The position numbers and the translations under genes were made by a program. From contig NC_134929.1 in NCBI RefSeq assembly GCF_051020765.1, forward strand, positions 1,390,786-1,454,785: 64,000 bases of DNA. The letters are read 5' to 3'. Source of the stretch: Lasioglossum baleicum (lineage: Eukaryota; Arthropoda; Insecta; Hymenoptera; Halictidae). A model generated the notes under the pieces. The model had not been told where the DNA came from and searched no databases. It saw only the letters and a list, made by a program, of their open reading frames with translations. Numbering within the stretch: position 1 is the stretch's first letter; every line of letters starts with the position of its first letter. This document shows positions 49,688 to 61,700 of this stretch, one piece after another.

Positions 49688-50710
49688 TCATTCGTTTGAC
49701 TCCTTAGAATTAGTTTGAACAAAAAGAGGACAGAGACGCGCGATATGGCGTCGCAAATTTGACGTCGCTGTTTTGACAGTGACGACTCTGACTAGCCCGT
49801 CTGAACCGGGATGAACTTCCACTACTCGTCCTAAGGGCCATTTTGAAGGTGGGTAAGAATCATTACGTAATAAGACTAATTGTCCAATAGCAAAATTCTT
49901 AGTTTGCCCTCGCCATTTTGATCTTTCTTGCAAATGCTGCATATATTCTAAAGACCATCGCTTCCAAAAATTGTTCCGAATGATTTGAAGAAGATGAAAA
50001 CGTTCCAAATAGGTTTCCGGTGCATTGAAAATATCTTTGTCAGGAATTAACCCAGAAGTTTCGCCGATTAAAAAATGTGCAGATGTTAATACTTGTAAAT
50101 CATCAATGTCAGAATTTAATGGGCATATTGGACGCGAATTTAAACATGATTCTATTTCGGCAAGTACCGTAGAAAATTCTTCAAAGGTTAAGATTTTGTC
50201 ACCGAAAGCACGCTTGATATGATGTTTCACAGATCTTACCCCAGCCTCCCACAAACCTCCGTAATGAGGAGAGTTCGCTGGTATGAATGTCCACGAGGTT
50301 CCGTCATTGGCAAGGGACGCAGCGGCGGTTCTATAAAATTCGGAACTTGATTTGAAGAAGTCTCGCAACTCTTTATCGGCGGCTTTAAAGATGGATGCAT
50401 TATCAGAAAATAAATTTGTACAAATTCCGCGTCTACTCGCAAATCGTTTATAAGCGGCAAGAAAAATCTTAGTCGTAAGATCGCTAACCGGTTCAAGATG
50501 TATCGCTCGCGTCGCAAAACAGATAAAAAGTACTATATACCCCTTATAAGATTTATGCCCTCGGCCCTTAGAACTTTTAATTTGAAATGGACCGGCGTAA
50601 TCTAGTCCTGACGTCGAGAATGGTCGAGCCGGAGTCACACGTGAGACGGGCAAATTCCCCATCATCTGATGAGCCAGACGAGGTTTGTTACGTTGACAAA
50701 CTATACAGTT
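49688..50710 (-). pseudogene. BEL/Pao integrase and C-terminal domain, truncated
   Basis: Open reading of about 340 codons, entered at 50710 without a start. It begins with the CxxC finger remnant and RNKPRLAHQMMGNLP, then the BEL/Pao integrase core: D in GLDYAGPF, D in LFSDNASIF and E in GGLWEAGVRS. A DUF5641-type C-terminal domain follows (WRGQTKNFAIGQLVLLRND, WPLGRVVEVHPGSDGLVRVV), then the stop. The rest of the element (gag, protease, RT, RNase H) is absent because the + strand Copia LTR starts at 50711. This is a remnant only, with no lesion inside the retained part. Confidence 0.9.
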
Positions 50711-50927
50711 TGTTGGAGATATGTATTTGCAATTCGCGCGCGTGTACGAGAAGCGGTTGCGTTCTTCGGTCGCTGGCAGCGCGTGTATCTGTCTCTGCGC
50801 GTTCGAATCGGTTGTGTTTTGTTTGTCGCCGTTTTTTGTTGATCGTCCGTCGCTCTGTCGTTCAGTCGTTCAAATGGTTGCAGCGTTGAAGCACATTGTA
50901 AGATTATAAAAACCCATAGTTCTAACA
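50711..50927 (+). repeat. 5' LTR of the plus-strand Copia (217 bp)
   Basis: Starts TGTTGGAGATATG and ends AGTTCTAACA, with inverted TGTT/AACA termini. A TATA-like ATTATAAAAAC lies near 50903. The primer-binding site GGTTATGGGCCCAG follows immediately (50928-50941), which sets the LTR end. No second LTR is available for comparison. Confidence 0.8.
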
Positions 50928-51076
50928 GGTTATGGGCCCAGAGCGAAAGTAATTAGTTAAAGAATGGAAAGAAAGTATGTGCGAAGTATGAAAAGTGATT
51001 AAAAAAGAAAAGGAAGGGCAAAAAGTGAAAAGAAATTGAGAAGTACAAATTTGAGGTTAGGCAGACACGTGGCACG

Positions 51077-51386
51077 ATGGCGGCAAGTATCGGAAAATCG
51101 AATCGGATCGAGTTATTAACAAGGGATAACTACGATACGTGGTGCATTCAAGCAGAAGCCCTGCTTATAAAAAATGACGGCTGGGAATATGCGAATGGAC
51201 AAAAACGTAGGCCCGCGGAAACTGATGAGGCCTCGGGAGTAGCGGCTCGTGCATGGGACGCCGCCGATCAGAAAGCAAAATCTGATATTATACTTGTGGT
51301 AAGCGCTAACGAATTAAAGCAAATTAAAGAATGCAGAACTGCGCGTGAGGTATGGGAAAAGCTGCAATCCATATATGCGTCCAAAG
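51077..51386 (+). CDS. Copia gag, N-terminal part, cut by a MITE
   Basis: ATG 51077 begins MAASIGKSNRIELLTRDNY, then DTWCIQAEALLIKNDGWEYANG and TAREVWEKLQSIYASK, the DUF4219/UBN2-type gag domain of Copia elements. Coding runs to 51386, where the hAT MITE starts; the listed 110-codon frame gains a few MITE codons. The frame continues in phase at 52339 once the MITE and one copy of its duplication are left out. A leader of about 136 bp separates it from the primer-binding site. Confidence 0.88.
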
Positions 51387-52330
51387 TAGTGATGGGCACC
51401 ATCGACTAAAAACTATCGACTAAATCGATAGTATTCAACTACTATTTTCAGTCGACTGATTTTTTAAACTATCGACTGAATTTAGTAGTGGTGGGGTTAC
51501 TATATTTTCAGTCGACTGTTTACACGTCGCCATCTTGAAATTTCAAATGTCAGTGTCAGACGATGAAACGAAAAGGTTAGAAATACATAATTATGACAGG
51601 ACGTGCAAATATGCAAGTAATGAAATATGTAATAGATATTTCAATACTTTAATTCATATTGGATGTTAAAATCTTATTGCTATTTATGCAATATAAACTA
51701 TATATGTGATATAAATAAATTGTGTACATTTATATTTATAACGTAGTGTATGAATTTATTATTAAATAAAGACAAAATCATTCAATCACGAAATTTAATA
51801 TCTCTGTACTGTCCCATACTGTCCTACTATTCATTTAACTAGCGAACATCGAGAATAAGAGTAAATACGAGAATAACCTGTAAACGACTGAAAACTATCG
51901 ACTAAATTCAGTTACTGAATCAGTCGCTTAAACTATCGAGCTATTGGTTGAATTTTAACGGCGGATGTTTTGAATAAATTTTATAAGATTTACTATCAAA
52001 TACATTCACTCATTAGCGATATCGAATTATTAAAAATTATAAAAAAATTATTTTTATTATTATTAATTATTTAATTATTGTCTGGTATATTTACCCCAAT
52101 TTACTCTTACTGTGCCTATAATACTAAGTGAGCACTGCAGTACAATGCTGTAAGAGTGAGTGAGAAATGAGATCTATACGTAGGCATAGACTATAGCCCG
52201 CAATCTAGACGTATAACCACTAAAACGAAATTTCAGTCGACTAAAAACTATCGACTAAATATTCGATAGTATGTAGTAACTAAATAGTAATTAGTCGATA
52301 GTTGAATTTAGTCGATAATGCCCATCACTA
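51387..52330. mobile_element. hAT MITE (944 bp) with 8-bp GTCCAAAG duplications
   Basis: Ends TAGTGATGGGCACC and GATAATGCCCATCACTA are inverted repeats of hAT type. GTCCAAAG is present on both sides (51379-51386 and 52331-52338). Subterminal copies of ACTATCGACTAAA and its complement recur near both ends, as is usual for transposase-binding sites in hAT elements. There is no ORF of note inside, so it must be mobilised in trans. Confidence 0.95.
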
Positions 52331-55300
52331 GTCCAAAGGTCCGGCGAAAAAGGCCGCCTTACTGAAAAATCTGACTAGTCACCGCATGGCGCATGGTTCG
52401 GATGTGCGTGAACATATAAATAATTTCATCGAAGTTGTAGATAAGCTGGGTGATATGGGTATAGAAATTCACAGGGACCTGCAGAGTGCAATGCTGTTAA
52501 ATAGTCTATCCGATACGTACGAGAATTTTAGATGTGCAATGGAATCTCGTGACGAGCTTCCAGATCTTGAGACGTTGAAGATAAAGATTTTAGAAGAATT
52601 TGAGACCAGAAAACAAAAACACAGTGATGAACCTGGTGCAATGGCAGCTAAGCAGAACGAGCAAGGAAAGGGAACAAGGTGGAAACATAATAAGTACGAC
52701 AATAACAGGTATGACAAAAATGTAAATAATAGATTGCCCATGAAATGTTTCCAATGCGGTAAGTTGGGGCACAAAGCAATTAACTGTTACGCAAGAAAAG
52801 GTGCTTCCAATAGACCAAGTGCAGGTTCGGTGCAAGAGATGTTTTATGTAAACCACGTAGAGACGGAAGAAGCATGTACAATTACGACGACAGAACACGA
52901 TAATTGGTGCTTGGATAGTGGTTGTACAAAACATTTATGTAAAGATAAGGAAAAATTTGTTGAATTGCACCCATCGGAACATACAAAATTGAATTTAGCT
53001 AGTCACATGTCAGCAAATGTCGAAGCCAAAGGAAATGTACAAATTCAAACATACCTAGATAATAATATTAAAGATATAGAATTTCAGGATACCTTATATG
53101 TTCCTGATTTAAGAGTTAATTTAGCATCGGTAGCAAAGATTACAGAAAGGGACAACGTAGTAATCTTTACGAAGACTGGAGCTGTCATAAAGGGAAGAGA
53201 CGGAAGAGTAAAAGCCAAAGCAAATAGAGTTGGCAATCTATATTATATACAAGAATGTACAGAGCATGCTAGAAGTGTGGAGTGTCGAGAAGGAAATTCT
53301 AACCTAAAACTGTGGCATGAACGTCTCGGACATTTGAATGTAAAGGATTTAACATATATGGTAAGGACGGAGAAGGCAATAGGAATTAAAATTCAAGGGA
53401 AAGATACTATTCCATCATGTGAGAAATGCATACAAGGTAAGCTGACTTCGACACCTTTTCCAAGAGAATCGAAAAGAAGTACACGATTATTAGAAATAGT
53501 ACATTCTGATTTATGTGGACTTATGAAAACAGAATCAATAGGTGGATCAAAATACATATTAACATTTATTGATGATTATTCAAGATGGTGCCAAGTATAT
53601 TTTTTAAAAACAAAAGATGAAGTGTTACAGCTATTCAAGGAATTTAAGAAATATGCTGAGACGTTGACCGAGAAGAAAATAAAGTACTTGCAAACAGATA
53701 ATGGTCGAGAGTATTGCAATATAAGATTTGACGAATTCCTAAAAGAAAATGGAATTCAAAGGCGGTTAACAGTACCGCACACGCCGCAGCAAAATGGCTT
53801 AGCTGAACGAAAGAATCGCACGCTAATAGAGACGGCGAGATGTATGTTGTTGCAGGCAGGACTATCACATGGGTATTGGGCAGAAGCAGTTTCAACTGCT
53901 AATTATATTAGAAATAGATGCCCGGCCAGAGCATTGAATGGAAAAACTCCATTCGAGCTATGGACAGGAAGACTGCCGATTTTATTACATTTGAGAATAT
54001 TTGGAATGAAGGCATACATTCTAAATAAAGATCCAAAAAAGAAAAAATTTGAAGGTAGGACGAAAACAGGGATTTTTATAGGTTACTGTGAACGATCCAA
54101 AGCATACAGAGTGTGGCTACCAGCAGAAAGGAAAGTGGTAGTATCGAGGGATATCAGAGTTATTGAACATAAAGAAGAGGGACACGAAAAGCAAGCCCCT
54201 CATGAGGAGAGGAAGCAAGAGGAAGTTCAAAACGGAATACAAGTTCAGTGTGAAATAGGTCTTACTAATGTCGACCCTGACATGGCGAGCGATGTCCAAG
54301 ATACAGGTGAAAGTATAACAAATGCATTGCAGAGGGCACCTGGGAGGCCAAAAATTGTGAGGACAGGTATGAGGGGTCGTCCTAGAAAACTATTTCATTA
54401 CAAGGAAACACGAAATGAAGAGGGCACACAAAATCCAATGCAAAATGATGAAGTGGCTGAAGAGAATGGAAGTAACCAGATTGCAGAGGCCAACTTGGTT
54501 ATGTTAGCTGCTAACATGGCTGACATATCGGTAAAAGATGCACTGCAAGGAGATGACCAAGAAGAGTGGAAAAGAGCCATAAGAACAGAGGTAAAATGTT
54601 TAATTAAAAATGATACCTTTGACATTACAGAGAAGCCAGAGAACGGAAGGGTAATAGGATGTCGCACAGTTCTCGCAAATAAATACCGGGCGGATGGATC
54701 GTTAGAAAAACGAAAAGCGAGGATAGTGGCCAGGGGGTTTACACAACGCCCAGGGATTGATTTCGGAGATACGTTCGCACCGGTTGCTAGGCTGGATTCC
54801 ATTAGGTTACTGTTAGCATTGGCGGTTAAATTGAACATGACAGTGGAACAACTAGATGTAACAAGTGCATATCTTAATGGGACTTTAAAAGAAGATATTT
54901 ATATGGACGTGCCTGAAGGATTTGAAGAAAGTCTAGCTGAAATAGCAGAGGATACGAGAGCAGAGAAGAAAATACAGGAAAAGGCGAAAGAAAAGGCGGC
55001 CTGAAACAAGCCGGGAAACAGTGGAATGAAAAGTTGGACGAAAAATTGAAGAATTTAGAATTGAGTCCTACGGTTTCCGATCCATGCGTATACAGTGGCC
55101 AAAGGGGAAATACCAGGTTGTACATAGCCGTGTATGTAGATGATATAATAATTGTATCTGATGATTATAAGTGGATCAGGAACGTAAAAACTGAATTGGC
55201 CAAGGATTTCGATATAAAAGATCTAGGAAAAATCGGGTATTGCTTAGGTATTAATATTAAACAAGATACCGAGGGGATAAGCATGTCGCAAGAAAAATAT

Positions 55301-55384
55301 GTTACCGATGTAGTAAATAACAGTTCGAGTCGTCAGGACAATATACATTTATTCGCACACGAATTTACAGCAGTTGGATTCTAG
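52331..55384 (+). pseudogene. Copia gag-pol, frameshifted in RT and truncated
   Basis: Main frame 52331-55004: rest of gag with the UBN2 motif (DLQSAMLLNSLSDTYENF), CCHC knuckle (CFQCGKLGHKAINC), protease (WCLDSGCTKHL), GAG-pre-integrase (LWHERLGHLNVKDL), integrase with D in VHSDLCGL, D in QTDNGREYC and E in LAERKNR, and the first part of RT (RKARIVARGFTQRPGIDF). A frame change and apparent small deletion at about 54990-55010 lead to a second frame with LKQAGKQWNEK and YVDDIII to about 55308. The last codons to the stop near 55384 are Gypsy LTR sequence. Loss of RNase H and the 3' LTR makes it non-functional. Confidence 0.9.
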
Positions 55385-55678
55385 GAGAAAAGAATATATG
55401 TATATATATATATCGAATGTTTTAACAAGTGATCGCCTACGGTCCTTTGTAGCTTCTATCTCTCTCACTATCGCACACACACACGAACAGTCCTTCGTCG
55501 TGACAACAATTATGTATCCAGTTCAAAGCCTCAACTCTATCTCTCTGCTACTCTCGAATACCTGTCTGTATAAACATCTTACACAATTCGCGTCTTCCGC
55601 GTTAGCCTACAGGGGGCAGCGGCCACCAGTCGCGAATAACACACCGAATTACTAATAATTACATAGTTCGCGCCTACA
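55309..55678 (-). repeat. 3' LTR of the second Gypsy (370 bp)
   Basis: Begins TGTAGTAAATAACAG and ends TTCGCGCCTACA on the + strand, with perfect short inverted termini (TGTAG/CTACA). Directly beyond it (minus-strand sense: before it) is GATCAGGATGGCCGAATC, a polypurine-type motif shared with the young Gypsy. It contains TATATATATA at 55404 and the run CTCTCTCACTATCGCACACACACAC. Confidence 0.85.
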
Positions 55679-55783
55679 GATTCGGCCATCCTGATCTATA
55701 GTTCGTCCACGAACGTAAATACAATACAATAATTAAAAGAAAACCATTACCAAAAGTGAAAATACATATACATATACTTAAAG

Positions 55784-58700
55784 CTATTCATCACTTATTC
55801 TAATCCATGGTTTCAATTTATCCGACGAAAAAATAGTATTCAATGGTTTCTGCGTTAAACTAAAACCTGGTATATCAGTAACAACGAATCTGTTCTTTTT
55901 CAAAACAGCTTTAATTTGATAAGGTCCCTTGTATTTTGGGAGCAGTTTTTGATTTATTCCCGGCGAGTGTTGCAAAATTCTCACCAATACTAAATCTCCT
56001 TCTTTATATTGTGAGGGTTTTCTATGTTTTTCGTCGTATTTTGATTTATTATATTCCTGAATCGCACGGTTTACAATTTGGGCCGAATCCCGCAACTTAG
56101 TACGCTCCTCTTCTAAGTTTATATCTATTTCCGTTAACTGTTCAATAAACGTACAAAGTTCTTTATCGCTATTTTGCCTTTGGTCGTAACCTAATAATAA
56201 TTTGCTCGGAGTCGTATTTATTGCTCGGTGAAAGGTATTATTGAGCACAAATTGAACTTTTCCTAAAACATTTTTCCACTTAGATGGATTCTCTGTCAAT
56301 TTCGACAACGTAGATTTAAGAAATCGGTTAACCCTTTCGACCTGACCATTAGCCCAGGGAGAAGCAACTGCAGTCAGCACATGTTTTATTTTCTTTTCAT
56401 TTAGAAATGACGAAAAATTGTTTGACGTGAAAGCCGTTCCACGATCACTAACAATACGCTCTGGAAACCCGAAAAGATTAAAATGATTCGTCAAGTTATG
56501 AATAACTTCTTCAGTAGTAGTGGATTTGGTCGCGTAAAGCCATGTAAACTTAGTAAACGCATCTACAACAGCTAAAATGTATTTAAAGCGGTCTGCAGTT
56601 CTTTCCAGCGGTCCAAAATTATCTAGATGTAACGTATGACATGGTATCGCAATTTTCTCAACAATTTGCATCTCACCCTCGGGTTTTCCTTGCGTCAAAG
56701 AAAAACTTAAACATTTTACACAGTTTTCAATGTAATTTTTTACTCGTAACTTCAGACATGGGAACCAATAATGTCCTACAATTCCATGTATGGTTTTATC
56801 AATACCAACGTGGCCCATCTCATCGTGATAAATTCTTATAACGCTATTAATCATATTTTCCGGAACGAGAAATAAATTTTTCTCTGAGTATCTACGAAAA
56901 ACTAGTCCATTAATTAATACGAAGTGTTTGTGTTCTTTGGTTACCAGTTCCTCCGCTAGTCCTTTTAGTTTCACATCTGTTAATTGTTTATACATAATTT
57001 CATCTTCAGTCGTAATAGAACTTATCATCATAACGCTTCGACTCAGACAATCAACATGTACCATCTTATCTGACGCTCTATGTATCAACTCGAATTTGTA
57101 ATTTTGCAACGCTAAACTCCAACGCGCTATCCTCGGATTTATATTTATTTTTTTCATCGCCTGCACTAATGAATTACAATCAGTAACAACGCGAAACTTT
57201 ATGCCATGGATATATACATGAAAACGCTCTATAGCTCGTACAATAGCAAGCGTTTCTAATTCATAACTGTGATAGTTTTTCTCGGCATCGGAAGTTGCCT
57301 TACTGAAATAACCAATTGGACGCATATGACCATCGGATTGTTTTTGAAGCAAAATGGCTCCAAAGCCTAGACTACTAGCGTCTGTATGTAATTCTGTATC
57401 CGCAACAGGGTTATATATACATAATACCGGCGGGTTTGTTAATTCTATTTTTAATTCTTGAAATGCTGTCATGCACTCTTGATTAAATACAAATTCTACA
57501 TCCTTTTTAATCAACGCCTGAAGTGGTTTAGTTTTAACAGAATAATCTTTAATAAATTTTCTAAAGTAATTTGATAACCCTAAGAAAATTCTTAACTCTT
57601 TAATATTTCTAGGACACGGAAAATCTAATATAGCTTGAACATGACGTTTGCATAGCGTAATACCCTTTTCAAGCAAATCATCTATTATATCCTGTAGCTC
57701 TTTCTTTTCTGTCATCGACATACGTTTCGGTGTGTATCTAAAAAAAGAGTGGCCCTTTAAATGTACATACACGCAATGACCGTCTTCTACTCTATCGATT
57801 TCCATGTTTTCAACCTCTCTAAATGTATTTAACAAATCCTGTCGATCCTTTAAGCAAAGGTTTTTATCTAAATTTTCCGTTATTACATCATATTTCTCCC
57901 TCTTCTCAATAGCGTTAATAGTAAGAATACTTTTGACATCTTCATCGCAGCTGTAAACGTGTTCGAAAGTACATTGGTTATTATAATAGGTAAACTTTAA
58001 CTTAGAACTATTCACAAAATCTCTACCGATAATCGCATCGTATCTCATAGTTTTATCATCTACTACTAAAAAGACAATATCAAACCAAGAATCCTTAATA
58101 TTCCCTAACACAATTTGGTCATAAATTTTACCATAAATTATAACAGGAGATTCGTTAATTCCATTATAGTTAATTTCCTTTTTAACCTTTAATAATCCGC
58201 GATCTCGAAATAAATTTTCGTACACCGATTTTTTTAATAAGCTAACTGGGCTACCAGTGTCTATTAAAGTACGTATTTTTGTCTCATTACTCAATCTATA
58301 AATGTAAACAAATGGCTTATCACACTCATCCTGAGGCATTCGTCCGATTTGGGTCATTTCCTCTGCTTCCTGATTTCCCGCTGCTTCTTCCACGGAGAAT
58401 GAGTCTGCATCACGACGCTGCACATGATTCAGAGCTGCACCCCGACGATTTTCTCTGTTTGGACACATTGGGCTGAGATGACCCGGTTGACCACACTTGA
58501 AACATTTCGGTCTGGCCATCGTACAATTTTGCGACAAATGTCCTGGCTTCCTACACGTAAAGCACACCTTCTCTTCTGTTGCATTGTTTCTTCCTCCAAC
58601 TTCATTTGCTCTTCTATTATCGTATTTCGAAAATGGTTCAGTCTTTCTGACGACCACATTGTCTTCTGTGATTTTTCGAACGTGTTCGACGAAATCCGGA

Positions 58701-58837
58701 ACATTGTTTATCCAAGTACTTAGTACTAGTTTTCGGAGTGTAAAATCTTTCACCCCATCAGCCAAGAGTTCAACTTTTTCTTTCTCCGTCAACGTTAGAA
58801 ATTGCATAAGATTCAATTTTGCTTCCGCATACTCCAC
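55784..58837 (-). pseudogene. Gypsy pol lacking the reverse transcriptase core
   Basis: Open frame of 1,017 codons. Two CCHC knuckles (CFTCRKPGHLSQNC and CFKCGQPGHLSPMC, ~92-126) are followed by protease DTGSPVSLL (~191) and the RT N-terminal entry (KRMSMTEKKELQDIIDDLLEKGI, ~370-394). The next residues (TLCKRHVQAILDF) already belong to the RT thumb. The fingers and palm, including YxDD, are absent: an in-frame deletion at about 57655. RNase H (TDASSLGFGA) and integrase (HHCC finger; D in LDNFG, D in SDRGTA, E in GQVERVNR) are present and open. The protein could not copy RNA. A real loss rather than a split is inferred from the continuous frame. Confidence 0.9.
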
Positions 58838-58881
58838 AAATTTTTCCGTGTGTGATTTCCACGAACGGGCACGTATCCTTT

Positions 58882-59553
58882 CTAAAATTGTAGTATACGA
58901 TTCTTTTCTTTCAAAATATATTCTAATTGAAATCTGAATTCATCCCATGTAGAAACTGACTCCAACGGTTGACGATTATACCATTCCAACGCCCGACCTT
59001 TTAGTTGGCTAATCGCCGCCAAAACCAACACATCATCCTTAAATCGATACATTCGAGCCACACATCCGACTCTCTCTAACCACCTTGTCACATTTTCTTC
59101 ATCCTTTCCCGAAAAAGAAGGAATCAATTTTCCTGCGCATTTCACCTGCTGCCAAATATTCGATTGATTTGAATCCGTTCCTCTCACTGGCACTTGTTCC
59201 GTATTTACGCGGAGACTTTCCGTTGCAGTTAACGAAGATGAAGAACGCTGTCTCTCTTCCATAATATGCACTACCGCTTGCACAATTTCCTGCATATTAA
59301 TTTCACTGACCGTCCTACTGTTCAATGCATTCCCTCTACTCTGCACTACTGCATCTGGATCGTTATGTGATCCTACACCTGGACTGTCTTCACCTAACAT
59401 TGTTTCCATTGAGCTTGGCCACCCCACACGCTCAAAATGATCTAATAATCGTTCCAAGATTTGTAAACGGCTGCCTTTACTAGAAATTTTCAAGCGAGCT
59501 GCTATTCCTCGAAGGTCGTTTATCGATGAACTCTCCAATGTCGTTCGGTCCAT
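58882..59553 (-). pseudogene. Gag of the second Gypsy, frameshifted at its end
   Basis: Starts at ATG 59553 (MDRTTLESSSINDLRGIAARL). A SAP-like fold covers about residues 8-42, an acidic and Ser-rich linker follows, and the gag core has GRALEWYNRQPLES and WDEFRFQLEYIL near the end. The frame stops at 58882, while the continuation (TTILERIRARSWKSH...) is in the frame of the pol ORF, so a one-base change near 58915-58925 separates gag and pol. In the related young Gypsy, gag and pol are one frame, which favours a mutation over programmed frameshifting. Confidence 0.82.
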
Positions 59554-59814
59554 ACAAAACCGTACTGCTAGTTCAAGTGTTTACAAATCACCGGCAACTG
59601 TCGTACCAACAAAGACGTGTCTATAAGGATGTCCTTATTGTCTACCCAGAGGTGACTGCGTCTCACTTTCAAAGTGTCTCGAACGTTCTATCACCAACCG
59701 AAAATTTCACTTAGCACAAAATCGATCTCTATCAATCCCATTTAGCACGATATGATCATTGTTCAATATCCTCGTAATACTCGTTACCACTAATAGTTAA
59801 ATCCTTATAATCAA

Positions 59815-59847
59815 TCCAAGCAATTATCCCACTTCTGATATTTGAAC
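59815..59847 (-). other. Primer-binding-site region of the second Gypsy
   Basis: On the minus strand the sequence right after the 5' LTR end reads GTTCAAATATCAGAAGTGGG. ATCAGAAGTGGGA-type sequences are common just inside Gypsy LTRs and include the primer site. I could not assign the tRNA with confidence. 59554-59814 is the untranslated leader. Confidence 0.4.
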
Positions 59848-59955
59848 TGTAGTAAATAACAGTTCGAGTCAGCAGGACAATATACATTTATTCGCACACG
59901 AATTTACAGCAGTTGGATTCTAGGAGAAAAGAATATATGTATATATATATATATT
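59848..59955 (-). repeat. Partial 5' LTR of the second Gypsy
   Basis: Matches 55309-55412 with a GT/AG difference (GAGTCAGCAGG versus GAGTCGTCAGG). After the TATATATA tract it switches to unrelated GC-rich sequence, so about 265 bp of the LTR is missing or displaced. Confidence 0.8.
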
Positions 59956-61700
59956 GTCACGTCGTTTCTCGTTTCTTAGCGAAACGATAGCGACTCCGGG
60001 TATTTACAAGCGATACCGCCGGGCCACGTTCGGCCGCGCGAAACGTGGTCCACCCGGGACAAAAATTGTACGCGGGCTCGTCGTCTCTCGAGATCTCTTA
60101 CGTAAAGTTCGGGCGTCAGGCACAGAAGATGCCACGCTAAATTCGCTATTACACACGACGAGAGACACCCATACGAGCCCGCGACAATCGATATTACGCG
60201 AAGACGAGATACGAATGGTCGCAGGATTCTACGCGGGTCGAACACGAGGCATTCCCCGCGGCGGGAAGGTTTCTCAGGCAATAAACACTCTCGTACGATC
60301 TGGGTTAACACTGTTTATTAGTCCGATGTTACAATAACGCAGCCGGCAGCGACCGGCAGCGTTTCGAGGTTAACCGACGCGTAACAGGTGTTCGGCAACG
60401 ACAACGCGTTGTACGCGCTCTTCGACCTTTCCTGGTCCTTTTCTGTACGCAGTGAATCCGACAGCAACGTGATTTTAACGTCGGCGTTCACGATCTTCGC
60501 GTTCTACGCCCGAATTCGGATGGAATACGCGTTATTATAAGCTTCTCGTCGGCGGAACAAGTTGCGGAAATACGACGAGAGCACGTGGCGGCGTCGCACC
60601 GTGGGACGACTCGAGGTTTGATTTATAACGACAATGACGCGCGGATCCCCCGAAAACCGAATAGTGCCCGATGCTTCCAATTTCTCCTGGGCCGCGCGTA
60701 GCGAGGTCAACTCTACACGCGGGCCCTCGCCATCCGACCTCTAACACGGGCACCCCTAAAATATAGTCCCCGCGCGTCCGTTACACACCGGATTCCCGCC
60801 CCTCGCGGATTATTTCGAATCCGTCTCGAGTATCGGCAGCTACGAATTCTCGTCGGTGCTTCTACAACGCGATCTCGGACACGACACACTACCGAGCCAA
60901 CGCGAGAAAGATCACTTTATCGAAATGAGATCTGACAGAAGCTTACCCAGGGCAACGATGGATGATCTCACGTTCTCGTCCCTCTGTGTCCGGCAGCTCG
61001 CTTCGCAAATACCATAGTTCTTATGCAATAATTAAGGTTCGAAATTCGCAACTAGTTTTCGCTAAAGCCAACGAAGAAGTGATCTCTCGCGGTGTGACTC
61101 GGGAACGCGGAAGCGGAGCGTCCCCCTCTTGCCGCTCTCGTCCCCCCGCACGCAATTCGACCGATCGCTAATAGATTTTCGGACGGGGCCTAGCCCTGCG
61201 CGACGGTCCTTGGCGTCCTGCGATTCGATGATTCTCCGGCAGCGATGTTCGTTGATTCGCCGTTTCCCTCAGAGGCGATCGACGCGAGCCAATCCGGCAA
61301 CTGGCCAGGTTTCTCTCCGGATGAGGCGACGGCGAGACAGTTGCGATCCCTGGCTTGGCATCGCATGTCCTCGACGGCGCCTCCAGGTTGTCTATCCTGG
61401 GCCACGTTGATCCCTCGCTTCCTCGGGGTCGGAGTTTTCGCCGACGCCGATCCGTTTTCCGTTTCTCGGCGGGAGAGGTGCTTCGGGTCCCCCCTTGGGG
61501 CCCGACTACGGTCCTGCAGATACGCGTCGCGCAATTGGCGCGACGCTCCAAAAATATTAGAACTCGCCCATGGGTCTCGTTCGCACCCAGGGCGAGCGCT
61601 CGCCACGGCGCCTCTCGCGTATTAGGCTGCCAGAGGGTGACCCGGTCTTCCGATAACCGGCATCGGGTGACGTTGGCAAAACTGCCACGTCATAGAAGTT
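59955..61700. other. GC-rich block without a supported gene
   Basis: An abrupt change to about 55-60 percent G+C by eye between AT-rich neighbours. It begins TGTCACGTCG, which could be an LTR start, and contains GTGACG / CCACGTC motifs near its end (61670-61692), but I cannot show a matching LTR end. The several 60-140 codon ORFs overlap on both strands, have arginine-rich composition typical of chance ORFs in GC-rich DNA, and show no domain. A solo LTR or old element fragment is the best guess. Confidence 0.45.

Larger units (their letters stand above)
50711..55308 (+). mobile_element. Plus-strand Copia, split by a hAT MITE and 3'-truncated
   Basis: 5' LTR 50711-50927, primer-binding site, gag (51077-51386 and 52331 on), pol to about 55308, where a Gypsy LTR starts. 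The 944-bp MITE in gag has 8-bp target duplications. The RNase H part and the 3' LTR are missing, and they do not reappear beyond the Gypsy element. Confidence 0.9.
55309..59955 (-). mobile_element. Second Gypsy retrotransposon with RT deletion
   Basis: 3' LTR at 55309-55678, pol 55784-58837, gag 58882-59553, and the start of the 5' LTR at 59848-59955. The last matches the left LTR from TGTAGTAAATAACAG for about 105 bp, then breaks off in a TA run. A few differences separate the LTR pieces. It interrupted the + strand Copia. The group is the same as the young Gypsy: both have AGGATGGCCGA before the 3' LTR. Confidence 0.9.

Noticed and set aside
50587..50909. 100-codon + strand ORF near the BEL/Copia junction
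   Set aside because: It spans antisense BEL integrase and the Copia LTR; a chance frame.
60000..61650. Overlapping ORFs of 100-138 codons in the GC-rich block
   Set aside because: Open on several frames of both strands with Arg-rich composition, the usual effect of high G+C; no domain.
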